A stretch of 64,000 bases of DNA from Deinococcus sp. KNUC1210 (GTDB lineage Bacteria > Deinococcota > Deinococci > Deinococcales > Deinococcaceae), in contig NZ_CP092193.1 of NCBI RefSeq assembly GCF_022344005.1, positions 1 through 64,000 of the forward strand. The letters are read 5' to 3'. The position numbers and the translations under genes are program-made. The notes under the pieces were generated by a model. That model was not told the origin of the DNA. It did not search any database and saw nothing but the letters and a program-made list of their open reading frames with translations. Positions 50,513 through 58,775 of the stretch are shown here, in pieces. How positions within the stretch are numbered: position 1 is the stretch's first letter; each line of letters starts with the position of its first letter.

Positions 50513-52231
50513 TTATTCCCCAGGAAAGCGAACAACATGAAAACGTTGATTGTACATCATAATGTAATCACCAGAACGAACAGCACGACCCTGGAATGGA
50601 ATCTTTTGAGTACCAGGCAGGTAGCGACTAGCTGGAATATCTAATTTGACAATCTGAGTGTATGGTGCCGGACTCACATAAAAATTGGTTTGCGTACCCT
50701 CTTGAGTCCAAAAGTAGAGGTTATTATATTGATCGTTAATAATCTGCCCAACCGTCTCGCCTTCATTACCTGTTGCCAAGCGAGGGGGCTGAAACATCTG
50801 AGCACTCAAGTTAAATTGTCCAGGATTGCCTGATGTTTTTGAGTAAAGTATGTATTTCCCAGGACGGTCGCTGCCTCCATAAAGTCCATTCGGCGCGCCA
50901 CGCACATTCTGAAGCTCGACCAGCCCAACTGGATAATTTTTGGCATGAGGAGCATCTAAGGATGTCCATTTTTCCCACAGATCTGTTCCGCCGGGACCTT
51001 GTCCGATATTTCCTTGTGTAAGACGCCAGATACCGATACCGGCCGTTCCAGCGTCACCGACCGCCATCCACAGATGGGAATCGCCTGGGGTGTACAGAGT
51101 ATGAACATGGCGTGCGCCTACGACTGTGAATGATTTGGTCCATGTACCTGAGACGGGATCAAATTTTAGAACGAAAGGGCCATCATCTGGACCGTTTGCA
51201 AACTCACGGTATACAGTCCCTGCGGGTTCTGTGCCAGTCGCTGCACTATATTCACTCCAGTACAGCTTTCCGTTAAACACAGTCATGCCTTGCGGGCGTC
51301 CAAGGCTGTTGCTGTGACGCAATGTTGATGGAGGCGAAATATCTTGCCATGTTGCGGTAGAGGTAAGATCGGACGAACGAAGAACTGAACCATCGTGGAA
51401 AAGAACATAAATACGTTGATTGAGAACCACTAAATCTTGCATATCATTATTGGTAGAGTTCGCTGGTGTAGGGAGCACCATGAGATCAGTCCATGAGCCA
51501 GCAGCACCACTGGCTGCACTCGTCGCGAAACGTCTAGGCGAGACACCGGTGTCGATCGCAATGGGGCGATCAGCAGATGGATCAATACCGAAGACAAAGT
51601 ACTGTGGGTTAGCTGCACTGTCTGAGGAATAGCCTGTCGGGACGGGTACAGACTTTCGAAGGGCAATAAGCGCGGGCGCTTCTGCCGCCGCTTGAATGTT
51701 GGAGGAGGAAAAAGAGGTGGGAGTCAAATAGTTGAGTGCGACCGCTGTCGAGCTAAACGACCCTTGGGAGATCTGAGCAACCTGTCCACCCCCTCGCGGA
51801 TCAGTAGAGAATTCTGCCGTATTTGAAGTGGTAGTAATACCGAGATAATACCGACCCGGTGTCAATGTCACTTCAGGAATTGCAAATTCGAAAGGCCCCG
51901 GCTCGGGAATTTCGCGCGACTCACTCGTCACTTCACGTCCGTCTGGGGACGGTAACGTAAGACGCTGGAAATTGCTGTCGTAGATTGACACTTCTACCAG
52001 ATCCCCAGAACTCGTCGTCACCACAGTGCCCACAATACGGTTCACAACACTTGTGGCTGCTACATCAAAAGGAGTGAAGGCTTCCTGTGTCGGCGGAACT
52101 GAAAGTGCACTTAGTGGCAGAGAAGGTAGCTGAGCTGAAGTTCCCGCGCCTGTACTGCAAGCTGTAAAAGACATTCCTGCGATTGATAAAAAAAGAGAGA
52201 TTCCAAGAAAACGCGCCTTTGAGCTGATCAT
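50513..52231 (-). CDS. Secreted lipoprotein, beta-propeller-like, paralogue of 33465-34658
   Basis: 572 residues. Signal with lipobox (LFLSIAGMSFTAC, Cys about residue 25). The first 170 residues include a segment like the emp24/pre-peptidase fold (PGPFEFAIPEVTLTPGRYYL). The remaining 400 residues match the other lipoprotein: ARHVHTLY, VGDAGTAGIGIWRL, NYPVGLVEL, YGGSDRPGKY and LYFWTQEGTQTNFYVSPAPY. Probably surface cargo expressed by the lysogen. It has its own terminator and is bracketed by an 18-bp direct repeat. Confidence 0.75.
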   Translation of the reverse strand: MISSKARFLGISLFLSIAGMSFTACSTGAGTSAQLPSLPLSALSVPPTQEAFTPFDVAATSVVNRIVGTVVTTSSGDLVEVSIYDSNFQRLTLPSPDGREVTSESREIPEPGPFEFAIPEVTLTPGRYYLGITTTSNTAEFSTDPRGGGQVAQISQGSFSSTAVALNYLTPTSFSSSNIQAAAEAPALIALRKSVPVPTGYSSDSAANPQYFVFGIDPSADRPIAIDTGVSPRRFATSAASGAAGSWTDLMVLPTPANSTNNDMQDLVVLNQRIYVLFHDGSVLRSSDLTSTATWQDISPPSTLRHSNSLGRPQGMTVFNGKLYWSEYSAATGTEPAGTVYREFANGPDDGPFVLKFDPVSGTWTKSFTVVGARHVHTLYTPGDSHLWMAVGDAGTAGIGIWRLTQGNIGQGPGGTDLWEKWTSLDAPHAKNYPVGLVELQNVRGAPNGLYGGSDRPGKYILYSKTSGNPGQFNLSAQMFQPPRLATGNEGETVGQIINDQYNNLYFWTQEGTQTNFYVSPAPYTQIVKLDIPASRYLPGTQKIPFQGRAVRSGDYIMMYNQRFHVVRFPGE

Positions 52232-52450
52232 GAACTTCTCCTCTAACCTTTAGTCATTCTCTACAACTTTGACTGAACACCGGAAGATTGCTGCTGTGCT
52301 ACCTAGTTCTCTGTCAAATCAATAGATATTGCCTCCAGTAAAACCGAGGGGATCGGCCTTCTCGGATAGCATATCGAGCTTCCCATTCTCATGGGCCGAA
52401 CTTGACTGGCGAGAAAGCGCGGGGTACCCGAAAGCTCTAGGGTGTCTGGC
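52232..52450. other. Upstream region of the lipoprotein gene
   Basis: No gene. The region just upstream of 52231 (GAGGAGAAGTTC on the minus strand) is a good ribosome site for the lipoprotein. The promoter is not clear. Confidence 0.35.
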
Positions 52451-52468
52451 GCGAGAACGGCCCACACA
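52451..52468 (+). repeat. Direct repeat copy 2 (lipoprotein cassette flank)
   Basis: Identical to the 18-mer at 50373-50390, same orientation, immediately before another hairpin. Confidence 0.7.
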
Positions 52469-52470
52469 GC

Positions 52471-52503
52471 AAAGCGCCCCGCCTATTTTGAGCGGGACGC
52501 TTT
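52471..52503 (+). terminator. Terminator-like hairpin
   Basis: AAAGCGCCCCGC (52471-52482) pairs with GCGGGACGCTTT (52492-52503) with one mismatch, loop of 9. Reads well on the plus strand (CTTTCATTTCC). Confidence 0.6.
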
Positions 52504-52682
52504 CATTTCCAAACGAATTACTGCGGCGGCACTTCATTGCGCCCAGAGCACCGTGATCGGGTTCGGTGCCTCGACGTCGGGATACGCGGCGCTGTTGGCA
52601 GCCCAGCGCTCGCGGTAATATGCGCAGCCCGCCTCGTTCAGTCGCAGGAAGTACACCTGAGGGATGCTGGTACGCTGAGTGT

Positions 52683-52805
52683 ATGAATCTACGTCGCGCG
52701 TTCGGTGTGCTGGTTGCCGTTGACCTGCTGGTCAGTCCGTTCGGCGCGGCCCACGCTGATCCGTGTACCTATTGCAGAGTTCCGGTTTCACTGTCGGCTG
52801 AGTAA
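52683..52805 (+). CDS. Small secreted peptide with DPCTYC motif
   Basis: 40 residues: signal peptide (MNLRRAFGVLVAVDLLVSPF then GAAHA) and a 15-residue tail beginning DPCTYCRVPV. The DPCxxC motif recalls the peptides at 19527 and 49901, here right after the predicted cleavage site rather than at the C-terminus. Role unknown. Confidence 0.45.
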   Translation: MNLRRAFGVLVAVDLLVSPFGAAHADPCTYCRVPVSLSAE

Positions 52806-52895
52806 AAGGGAGCGCACTCCAACTCCGGCGGGGAGCGGGTGCGCTGCAACCTTTACCTGAGGCTTGCTTTCCCAGGCCACAGCACGATACACGAA

Positions 52896-52938
52896 AAAGC
52901 CCCGCACCGGTGCCAGAAGGCAGGGTGCGGGGCTCTTT
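52896..52938 (-). terminator. Terminator of the late (lysis) operon
   Basis: Stem 52896-52908 with 52924-52938 (GCCCCGCACC/GGTGCGGGGC). On the minus strand it ends in TTTTTCG. It begins two bases after the stop of the last small membrane gene. Confidence 0.8.
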
Positions 52939-52939
52939 G

Positions 52940-53068
52940 TTAATCGTCTCTCGGCTTCACGACCTGCCAGGCTAGAAAGAGCGGCAGACCCACGAAGGTG
53001 ATCACGTGGACCCACCCCTGAGCCCAGTGTGGAAGCAGCCCGATCAGATCATTGATCCAGTGGAACAT
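52940..53068 (-). CDS. Tiny membrane protein at the end of the lysis cluster
   Basis: 42 residues with a hydrophobic segment (VHVITFVGLPLFLAWQVV) and a charged tail (KPRDD). It is the last gene of the minus-strand late operon and abuts the terminator. It could be a holin accessory or simply a small late membrane protein. Confidence 0.5.
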   Translation of the reverse strand: MFHWINDLIGLLPHWAQGWVHVITFVGLPLFLAWQVVKPRDD

Positions 53069-53126
53069 GCTGCTACCTTACTCAGCTTGCTCCTACAGCT
53101 TCCTGACGGCGCAAGGTGTCCGACAG

Positions 53127-53492
53127 TTATTTCAGCGCGACGACGTGGGTTTTGCTGTCGCCGAGGCCGTACTCGACTCGCGCGACCTTGACCCCACTGG
53201 CATACAGCACCTTGCTTTTGCCAGCGGGAACATCCCCGAGCTGGCACTCGACGTGCGTCTGTACCACGGCGCAGCGCTTGTCGTTCAGTCGCAGCACGTC
53301 GCCGGAAAGATACGCCACCGCACTGAAGACCGGGAATTTGCCGGGGTCGAAGGTCAGGGTGTCATAGTTCTCGCCGCTCGAGCGGATGAACGTGGCCTCT
53401 TCTGGGACAGTGGCAGGCGACGTGTACACGCTGGGCATGCAGGCAGCCAGCAGGGAGGCCAGCGCCAGGATCGAGAGCAGCCGGCCCCTCAA
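53127..53492 (-). CDS. Late-operon lipoprotein
   Basis: 121 residues from a TTG at 53492 that overlaps the preceding stop (TTGA), with GGAGTGGGG before it. Lipobox in LLSILALASLLAACMPS (Cys about residue 17). Beta-rich mature part. Its place behind lysis genes fits an outer-membrane spanin-like partner, but length and composition do not settle this. Confidence 0.5.
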   Translation of the reverse strand: MRGRLLSILALASLLAACMPSVYTSPATVPEEATFIRSSGENYDTLTFDPGKFPVFSAVAYLSGDVLRLNDKRCAVVQTHVECQLGDVPAGKSKVLYASGVKVARVEYGLGDSKTHVVALK

Positions 53493-53944
53493 AGCCCCAC
53501 TCCGCTGGGGAGTTCCGGCGCATCGACGACTGGTGCTTTGCCAACCCCGAAGACCCGCTGATACGCGGCCTCGATCACGGCGGCAACGGCAGGCCCCTGC
53601 AAGAGCGGAAGCACCCACCCGGCCATGGTGCGTTCCGGTTCCGGCAGTAGCTGAATCGTTTCCTGAACCACCAGGACCAGGACCGCCTGTGAGACCTTCG
53701 CCCGGTCAGTGCCCTGGAAGATGCCGTTTAGCACCCGCACGCTTTTGTTGACGACTTCGGCCAGCTTGCCGATCTCAGCCCAGTTAAAGGGGCTGCTCAG
53801 CAGCTGCTGGGCGGCACTCAGCAGCTGCGGTTCGTACTCGCTCACCCAGGCGATCAGCGCAGGCGCGGTGGCGCTGTCCTGGGTGGTGGCTGTGCTACCA
53901 AGCGCCGCAGTCAGCGCGGGCATCAGAGGGGACTTCAGATTCAT
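53489..53944 (-). CDS. Hypothetical late phage protein
   Basis: 151 residues, helical, no signal peptide. A long amphipathic region (AKVSQAVLVLVVQETIQLLP) is notable. It lies between the membrane protein genes and the lipoprotein. A GC-rich hairpin region (53945-54011) separates it from the gene upstream. No family recognised. Confidence 0.45.
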   Translation of the reverse strand: MNLKSPLMPALTAALGSTATTQDSATAPALIAWVSEYEPQLLSAAQQLLSSPFNWAEIGKLAEVVNKSVRVLNGIFQGTDRAKVSQAVLVLVVQETIQLLPEPERTMAGWVLPLLQGPAVAAVIEAAYQRVFGVGKAPVVDAPELPSGVGL

Positions 53945-54011
53945 ACAGCCTCCAGAAACGAACGCGGCCCCACCGCGAGGGATGGAGCCGGAAGAAGCGG
54001 GGCTTGCGGGA

Positions 54012-54572
54012 TTAGCGCGGCGTTGAGGTGGTTGTGGTCACTAGATGTGGGCTGCTCGGCGTGAGGGCCGTGAGGTAGCCAATGAACTGCCCATCTGCAT
54101 GGGCAGGAATGCGGCCGGGTCCCGGCTCCGGGTACAGCACATGGGTCGCGCCGATCAGCGGCAGCGGTGTAGCCGCGACTACCGGGCGAGTCGCTAGCAG
54201 CTGCATCAGCAGGTTGTAGCCGCCCGACGCAATCACGAAGGCCACCAGACCGAACAGCAGCCACACCCACGGCGGCGTGAAGCGCGTGTAGGTCGAGTCC
54301 GTCAACCACCCGGCCAGGAACAGCAGGTACGCGCCCAGCTCGGACAGCAGGAACGACAGCACCAACACCCGCCAGCCCTGCAGCGCGGGAATCCTGGCCT
54401 TGAGCAGCGACACCAGCGCCGCGACGATCCCCGCGTACACGCTGACGCTGCCGCCCCAGGCCTTGAAGTCAAAGCTCGGCAGCGGGGTGAGGGTGCCTGT
54501 TCCCTGGGCGAACACGACGGACAAAAACAGCAGCCCCAGCAGGAGTCCGACAAGTACACCGATACGTTTCAT
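54012..54572 (-). CDS. Multi-pass membrane protein, holin-like
   Basis: 186 residues from the ATG at 54572. An N-terminal signal-like segment (GVLVGLLLGLLFLSVVFA) and three more hydrophobic stretches (VSVYAGIVAALVSLL, VLVLSFLLSELGAYLLFLAG, WVWLLFGLVAFVIASGG) are followed by a soluble C-terminal tail. Candidate holin or phage-specific membrane protein in the lysis cluster. Confidence 0.55.
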   Translation of the reverse strand: MKRIGVLVGLLLGLLFLSVVFAQGTGTLTPLPSFDFKAWGGSVSVYAGIVAALVSLLKARIPALQGWRVLVLSFLLSELGAYLLFLAGWLTDSTYTRFTPPWVWLLFGLVAFVIASGGYNLLMQLLATRPVVAATPLPLIGATHVLYPEPGPGRIPAHADGQFIGYLTALTPSSPHLVTTTTSTPR

Positions 54573-54580
54573 GTGATACC

Positions 54581-54925
54581 TCAGCTTTCCCAGCTGGTCA
54601 TGCCGGGTGTGAACGGGTGATGTTTGGCGAGCAGCTCCGGCGTCGCGTGCGTCTCGCACAGATCAACGTGGAAGGCGTTGTCGATCAGGAAATAGCTGGA
54701 CGTCCACTCGCCGCACTCCTGGCACTTGTGAGCGGTGCTGCCAGTGCCGACGTGCCGGGCGCGGGCCAGCTGATAGTCGTAAAGACAGCGCTCGGCGTCC
54801 TCTTTGGTGGTATGAGGTGTGCGGTCGTGAGCCGCGCAGCAGCTGTGAATGCGCGTGTGTCCATCGTTGGTGACGGTGTAATGCCAGCCGCCTTCTTTCA
54901 GTTCGCTCGGTGCCAAATAGTTCAT
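54581..54925 (-). CDS. Hypothetical late protein with cysteine pairs
   Basis: 114 residues. CCAAHD, KCQECGEW and LCETHA suggest zinc binding. No membrane segment or signal. It lies between the TIM-barrel-like gene and the holin-like gene. Not recognised. Confidence 0.5.
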   Translation of the reverse strand: MNYLAPSELKEGGWHYTVTNDGHTRIHSCCAAHDRTPHTTKEDAERCLYDYQLARARHVGTGSTAHKCQECGEWTSSYFLIDNAFHVDLCETHATPELLAKHHPFTPGMTSWES

Positions 54926-54989
54926 CGTGCCCCTTCAGAAATGGATACGGCCCCACCGTGGGGCAGGGCCGGACAAGAACGACGAAGAT

Positions 54990-55808
54990 TCAGCGGCGCT
55001 TGAGTTGCACCACGCGGGCATGCTCGGACAGGTCGAGTTGCACACTTACCCCAGCGGGCCAGCGGGCCGTAAGCGTCAGGCGGTCGTCGCTCAGCACGTT
55101 GGCCGAGCGGCCCGAGGCCAGCCAGCGCACCTCGGCACACGCGGCACTGAAGGCCGTCAGCAGGTCGGGCTTCAAGGTGCCCGCCCCGTCGAGCAGGGTG
55201 TAGCCCAGCAGTCCGTCCAGGCCCGTCGCGGCGGCCACCCACACCTGGGCGCGGATCTGCTCGGTGGTCGGGCGTTCCCCGCCGATGCTGTGCAGCTGCG
55301 AGTTGGCGAACACTCGCACCCCGGCGGCGTCCGCGTTCTGCCGGGCCTGTGTCCACACCAGGTACGACGCCAGCAGTTGCTCGGCTGGAAAGACATAGCT
55401 CTGCACCCCGACGATCTCCGCTAAGCCGTACAGCTCCGCGTGCGACTCGCGCAGGCTGGGGCCATGCGACAGGTACCGGGGAACGAGCATCTGAGCGCTG
55501 CACAGCGCCTGCACGCTCGCCAGCGGCTTGGCGTTGGCGTCGTCAGCCACCGAGTGCGCCAGCAACGCCGGGTGAGTCCCCAGCGTCCGCATGTCGGCCA
55601 CCGACACGTCTTCCAAGATCACCGCGACGCCTCTCGCCTGTGCCAGATCCAGCAGCGTCCGGGTCATGCTCAGATTGCCCAGGTGGGAGGTATGGAACAG
55701 CGACAACCCCGCGTTGGCGGTGGTCAGCAGGTCAGCGCGTTGCCGGGCCAGCTGCTGCGCTGGAGCGCCCGGCGCGGCCCAGGCCACCTGATACAGGCCG
55801 CAGAGCAC
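54990..55808 (-). CDS. Hypothetical late protein, possibly glycosidase-like
   Basis: 272 residues from a GTG at 55808, which starts just after the endolysin stop. Segments such as LLTTANAGLSLFHTSHLGNL, GVAVILEDVSVADM and GLDGLLGYTLLDGAGTL suggest a TIM-barrel glycoside hydrolase fold, but I could not place catalytic residues. It might modify cell-wall or capsule sugar, or be structural. Confidence 0.45.
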   Translation of the reverse strand: MLCGLYQVAWAAPGAPAQQLARQRADLLTTANAGLSLFHTSHLGNLSMTRTLLDLAQARGVAVILEDVSVADMRTLGTHPALLAHSVADDANAKPLASVQALCSAQMLVPRYLSHGPSLRESHAELYGLAEIVGVQSYVFPAEQLLASYLVWTQARQNADAAGVRVFANSQLHSIGGERPTTEQIRAQVWVAAATGLDGLLGYTLLDGAGTLKPDLLTAFSAACAEVRWLASGRSANVLSDDRLTLTARWPAGVSVQLDLSEHARVVQLKRR

Positions 55809-55809
55809 C

Positions 55810-56529
55810 TCAGGCCCCCAGGAGCGACAACGCCTGCTCGAACTGAATGTTGCGAGCGTCGAGGTCTGCCGCCGCATCCGTGACCGGATCGAGGTGCAGC
55901 TCTGTGGTCAGCAGGCCCTGTACCTGGCGCTGAGCGACCTGTGCACGCTGATACAGCCGCTCGCGGTCGTCCAGCCCGATCAACCCGCCGTTGATCGCCA
56001 GCGTGACCGCCCGCACGTCGCCCCGGTCCGCCGCAGCGTTCAGGCCGTGCCCCTGCCAGAACGCGCCGGCCACCTCGGCACTCACGCCGTATTGCAGCAA
56101 CAGGTCCGGCTGGGAAAGCAGCGCCTGCTTCACCAGGGCAGCGTACTGCGCGTAGTTATTGCGGCCAGTCAGCTGCAGCATGCCTCGGCCCCGGAACAGG
56201 AAGCCGTCCCCGCTGGCTTCGTCGCCGTTGCCCATGCGGTTCGCGTACACCCGGTTTGCCAGCGCCGCCGCGTTGAAGGCGAACGGCAGGGCACTCTCGA
56301 CGGTTGGGAAGCGGCTGGGCCAGACCTGGGCGATGCGGGCCGCCCGGTAGTTCAGATTCTCCGGCTGCGGCACCAAGCCCGACTCATGCGCGAGCTGGCC
56401 GAGGAACATCGCCACCTGCCGCACAGAGGTCAGGCCCCAGTGCAGGCGGGCGGCCTCCAACTTCAGCGCAGCGGTCGCGGGATTTGGATGGGTCGGGCAC
56501 AGCGCCAGGATAAGTTCTTTGGTAATCAT
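55810..56529 (-). CDS. GH19-type endolysin
   Basis: 239 residues. The glycoside hydrolase 19 / lysozyme-like domain covers most of the protein: VAMFLGQLAHESG with catalytic E49, NYRAARIAQVWPSRFP, NRMGNGDEASGDGFLFRGRG and MLQLTGRNNYAQY. It would cut peptidoglycan or chitin-like bonds at lysis. It has no signal peptide, so release depends on a holin; several membrane proteins lie next to it. The C-terminal 60 residues are helical. Confidence 0.9.
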   Translation of the reverse strand: MITKELILALCPTHPNPATAALKLEAARLHWGLTSVRQVAMFLGQLAHESGLVPQPENLNYRAARIAQVWPSRFPTVESALPFAFNAAALANRVYANRMGNGDEASGDGFLFRGRGMLQLTGRNNYAQYAALVKQALLSQPDLLLQYGVSAEVAGAFWQGHGLNAAADRGDVRAVTLAINGGLIGLDDRERLYQRAQVAQRQVQGLLTTELHLDPVTDAAADLDARNIQFEQALSLLGA

Positions 56530-56963
56530 GCCTGAGGCTCCTTGGCTGGATCTGGCTGGCGGGTGATCAACCGGACTACCACCAGGAAGCAGAACAGCTG
56601 CACCAGACCGAAGCCGAGGGTCAGCGGGTCGTGGGTGATGCGGTTCTCGCCCAGGCGCAGCTCAAAGCCGACGATGGCGCAGGGCAGCGCGATGTTCATC
56701 AGCCAGTGCAGGCCACGCACCCCAAACAGTGCGTAGAGCGCCAGCACGATGATCGTGATGCGGACGTAGATCGCCAGTTGCCAACTGGTGGCCGGATTGC
56801 CGATGATGACGCCGCTCAGATCGGCCATCACGCCCGGTGCGTGCTGCGTGAACACAAAGATGCCGATGAGGAGCAGGAGACCCAGGCCATGCCAGACGGT
56901 GAATTTCGGCGGCTGGAAGGGCGTATGCGTGCGGACGAACCGGCTCACGCGCTCACGGCCCAT
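56526..56963 (-). CDS. Membrane protein, holin-like
   Basis: 145 residues from the ATG at 56963 (MGRERVSR). Four hydrophobic segments (WHGLGLLLLIGIFVFTQ, LAIYVRITIIVLALYALF, LHWLMNIALPCAIVGF, GFGLVQLFCFLVVVRLI). Starts within the preceding gene and its stop overlaps the endolysin start. Candidate holin or antiholin. Confidence 0.6.
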   Translation of the reverse strand: MGRERVSRFVRTHTPFQPPKFTVWHGLGLLLLIGIFVFTQHAPGVMADLSGVIIGNPATSWQLAIYVRITIIVLALYALFGVRGLHWLMNIALPCAIVGFELRLGENRITHDPLTLGFGLVQLFCFLVVVRLITRQPDPAKEPQA

Positions 56964-57414
56964 GTGGGTCTCCTGGAGGTGTGGGCGGGGGTGGAGTCGG
57001 CTTTGTTCCATTCGAGTCACCATCCTTTGCGGCCGCTCGGGTCGCCAGCGCTGCGAGGGGTCCGGCCACCGCCGAGGCCAGCCACGTCAGCCCGAGATCC
57101 AGCCCGCGTGCGCTGATCAGGTCCCAGATCTTCGGTCCCAGCACGCCGCCCGCACCCGCCAGCGTTGTGATGCCCGCCAGCGAGTGCAGCGGCTTGTACA
57201 GCACCGGACCGACCAGCGCGAAGATCACGCCCGTGATGGTGCCGATCAGCATGTCCGGAATGACCGTCAGCCACGGACTCAGCGGCAGGCCCCGCGCTCG
57301 CTGGGCGTTGCGCGAACGCCAGGTGGTCAGCACGCTGATCAGGGCCGCCATTCCGGCGGCGTAGAGGATGACGGAGAGGTCGAGGCCCTGGAAGATGCTG
57401 TGCTGTTGTTCCAT
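56953..57414 (-). CDS. Membrane protein, holin-like
   Basis: 153 residues. An N-terminal hydrophobic segment (LSVILYAAGMAALISVLTTW) and further ones (MLIGTITGVIFALVGPVLY, LTWLASAVAGPLAALA) are followed by a proline-rich, soluble tail (KPTPPPPTPPGDPHGP). Directly upstream of the second holin-like protein and the endolysin. A class I/II holin is likely for one of the two. Confidence 0.65.
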   Translation of the reverse strand: MEQQHSIFQGLDLSVILYAAGMAALISVLTTWRSRNAQRARGLPLSPWLTVIPDMLIGTITGVIFALVGPVLYKPLHSLAGITTLAGAGGVLGPKIWDLISARGLDLGLTWLASAVAGPLAALATRAAAKDGDSNGTKPTPPPPTPPGDPHGP

Positions 57415-57423
57415 GTCGTCTCC

Positions 57424-57813
57424 TCATGGGCCTCCATCGAGCAGAAAGGGTGAAACCATGCCGCGAATCGGCACGCGGTAGACTTTGCCGCTGAGCGCCC
57501 GCCACATCACGCGCCAATACCAAGGAATGCCGCTGCGAACGAACGGCACGCCTGGCACCACCGCTGAGAGCGGATATTGTCGCCCGCTCTCCAGGCGAAT
57601 CAGCGCGTACCCGTCGGGTGGGCACGGCTGGCCGGTGAGGGTGGTGGTGGTCTGGACCGTCACGGTGTACAGGCCTGGGGTGTCGTCAGGGACCGCCGCC
57701 GCTTCGACCCGGCAGAGGGGCGCAGGTTGAAGGGCGGGCGGTGAGAGCTGGGCCGCCGCCAACGCCAACACGGGCAGGGCAGCGAACGTCAGAGCCAGGA
57801 AGACGCGTCTCAC
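57424..57813 (-). CDS. Secreted late protein
   Basis: 129 residues with a signal peptide (FLALTFAALPVLALA). Beta-rich mature part with cysteines at PLCRVEA and QPCPPDG. No family recognised. Nine nt separate it from the holin-like gene, so it belongs to the lysis cassette. Confidence 0.5.
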   Translation of the reverse strand: MRRVFLALTFAALPVLALAAAQLSPPALQPAPLCRVEAAAVPDDTPGLYTVTVQTTTTLTGQPCPPDGYALIRLESGRQYPLSAVVPGVPFVRSGIPWYWRVMWRALSGKVYRVPIRGMVSPFLLDGGP

Positions 57814-57816
57814 GTC

Positions 57817-58134
57817 TTACTTCGCGTTGACCGTGTGCCCGTCTTCGAGCGCGGTGAACTGGGCGGTGTAGGTGCTGCCGGTCTCGACAACCCGCTTGCC
57901 GGTGGTGAGGTTGTTGCAGACTTCACTGCTGTTCGGCTGCGAGTCGGTGAAGCAGAACGTCGTGCCGAGGTGGCCGGCTTTCACCTCGACGTCGGTACGG
58001 GTGGGACCGACCGCGAAGGTGTAATCACGGGTCTGCAGCAGATCGACCTGCACAACCGGTGTCGAAGCGACAGGCTTCGGGCCACAGGCGGCGAGGGCGA
58101 GAGCGGCAACGGTCAGGATCAGGATTCGGTTCAT
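57817..58134 (-). CDS. Late lipoprotein
   Basis: 105 residues from the ATG at 58134. Lipobox ILTVAALALAACGP (Cys about residue 17). Beta-rich mature domain with two cysteines (TTFCFTD, EVCNNL). Four nt separate it from the secreted protein. Possibly an outer-membrane component of the lysis system. Confidence 0.55.
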   Translation of the reverse strand: MNRILILTVAALALAACGPKPVASTPVVQVDLLQTRDYTFAVGPTRTDVEVKAGHLGTTFCFTDSQPNSSEVCNNLTTGKRVVETGSTYTAQFTALEDGHTVNAK

Positions 58135-58157
58135 GGTGGTGCCTCCAGAGGTGCAGC

Positions 58158-58213
58158 AAAAACCCGCCGAGGCGAGGGCCAGGGCGGGCATGAAAAACCC
58201 CGCTGAAGCGGGG
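58158..58213 (-). terminator. Tandem terminators
   Basis: CCCCGC-TTCA-GCGGGG followed by TTTTT (minus strand, 58193-58213) and CCCGC...GCGGG followed by TTTTT (58158-58188). They lie between the 93-residue membrane gene and the lipoprotein. The second is a copy of a similar block at 58562-58590. Confidence 0.75.
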
Positions 58214-58236
58214 CTGAAGTGGAAATGAAGATCGGC

Positions 58237-58518
58237 TCAGGGCTGCATGCGTCGGAGTGAGTTCGTTGGGGCGTAAAGATCAGGATTGAACTCGTACTCA
58301 TGTCGCCGATACGAAGACCACGCAATGGCAAGGGCGGTGCACAGCGCGGCGATGACGCTGAGCATCAGGGCGAAAGCGGGCTGGAGTCCTGCCGCGAGCG
58401 GAAAGCCACCGACAACTACGGCGGCGAGCATGAGCATCCACATGCGCTTTCTCAAGCTGGTCAGCAGATACATTCGGATGATCTGGCGACGGTTCATACG
58501 AAATTTTACAAAACGCAT
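58237..58518 (-). CDS. Small membrane protein
   Basis: 93 residues; the ATG at 58497 is an alternative start. Two hydrophobic segments (MWMLMLAAVVVGGFPLAAG, FALMLSVIAALCTALAIAW). Alone between terminators, so probably an independent late gene. Confidence 0.5.
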   Translation of the reverse strand: MRFVKFRMNRRQIIRMYLLTSLRKRMWMLMLAAVVVGGFPLAAGLQPAFALMLSVIAALCTALAIAWSSYRRHEYEFNPDLYAPTNSLRRMQP

Positions 58519-58775
58519 ATGAAGGAATGGTCAGTGCAGTGAACCTCCAGGGGCATAGCAGAAACCCGCTGAGGCGAAGGCCAGGGCGGGGTAGGGATGG
58601 ATCGTGACTGGCGATAGCGACGATTTACGTCACGGGAACCTCCAGCGCTGCTCTATGCTCAGCAGAACACCCCGCGCACGCCAATGCGGGGGTGTGGTTG
58701 GGCCGTCGAGGGCCACTGGGTTGTGGTGATTCAGTGTAGCGTTCTCAAAACAAGCCGGTCTCTCTAGGATCGTAA
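58519..58775. other. Intergenic, hairpin block
   Basis: No gene. Contains the 58562-58590 copy of the CCCGC/GCGGG block and a hairpin (ACACCCCGC / GCGGGGGTGT) near 58667-58695. These look like terminators bordering the plus-strand cargo gene. Confidence 0.4.
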
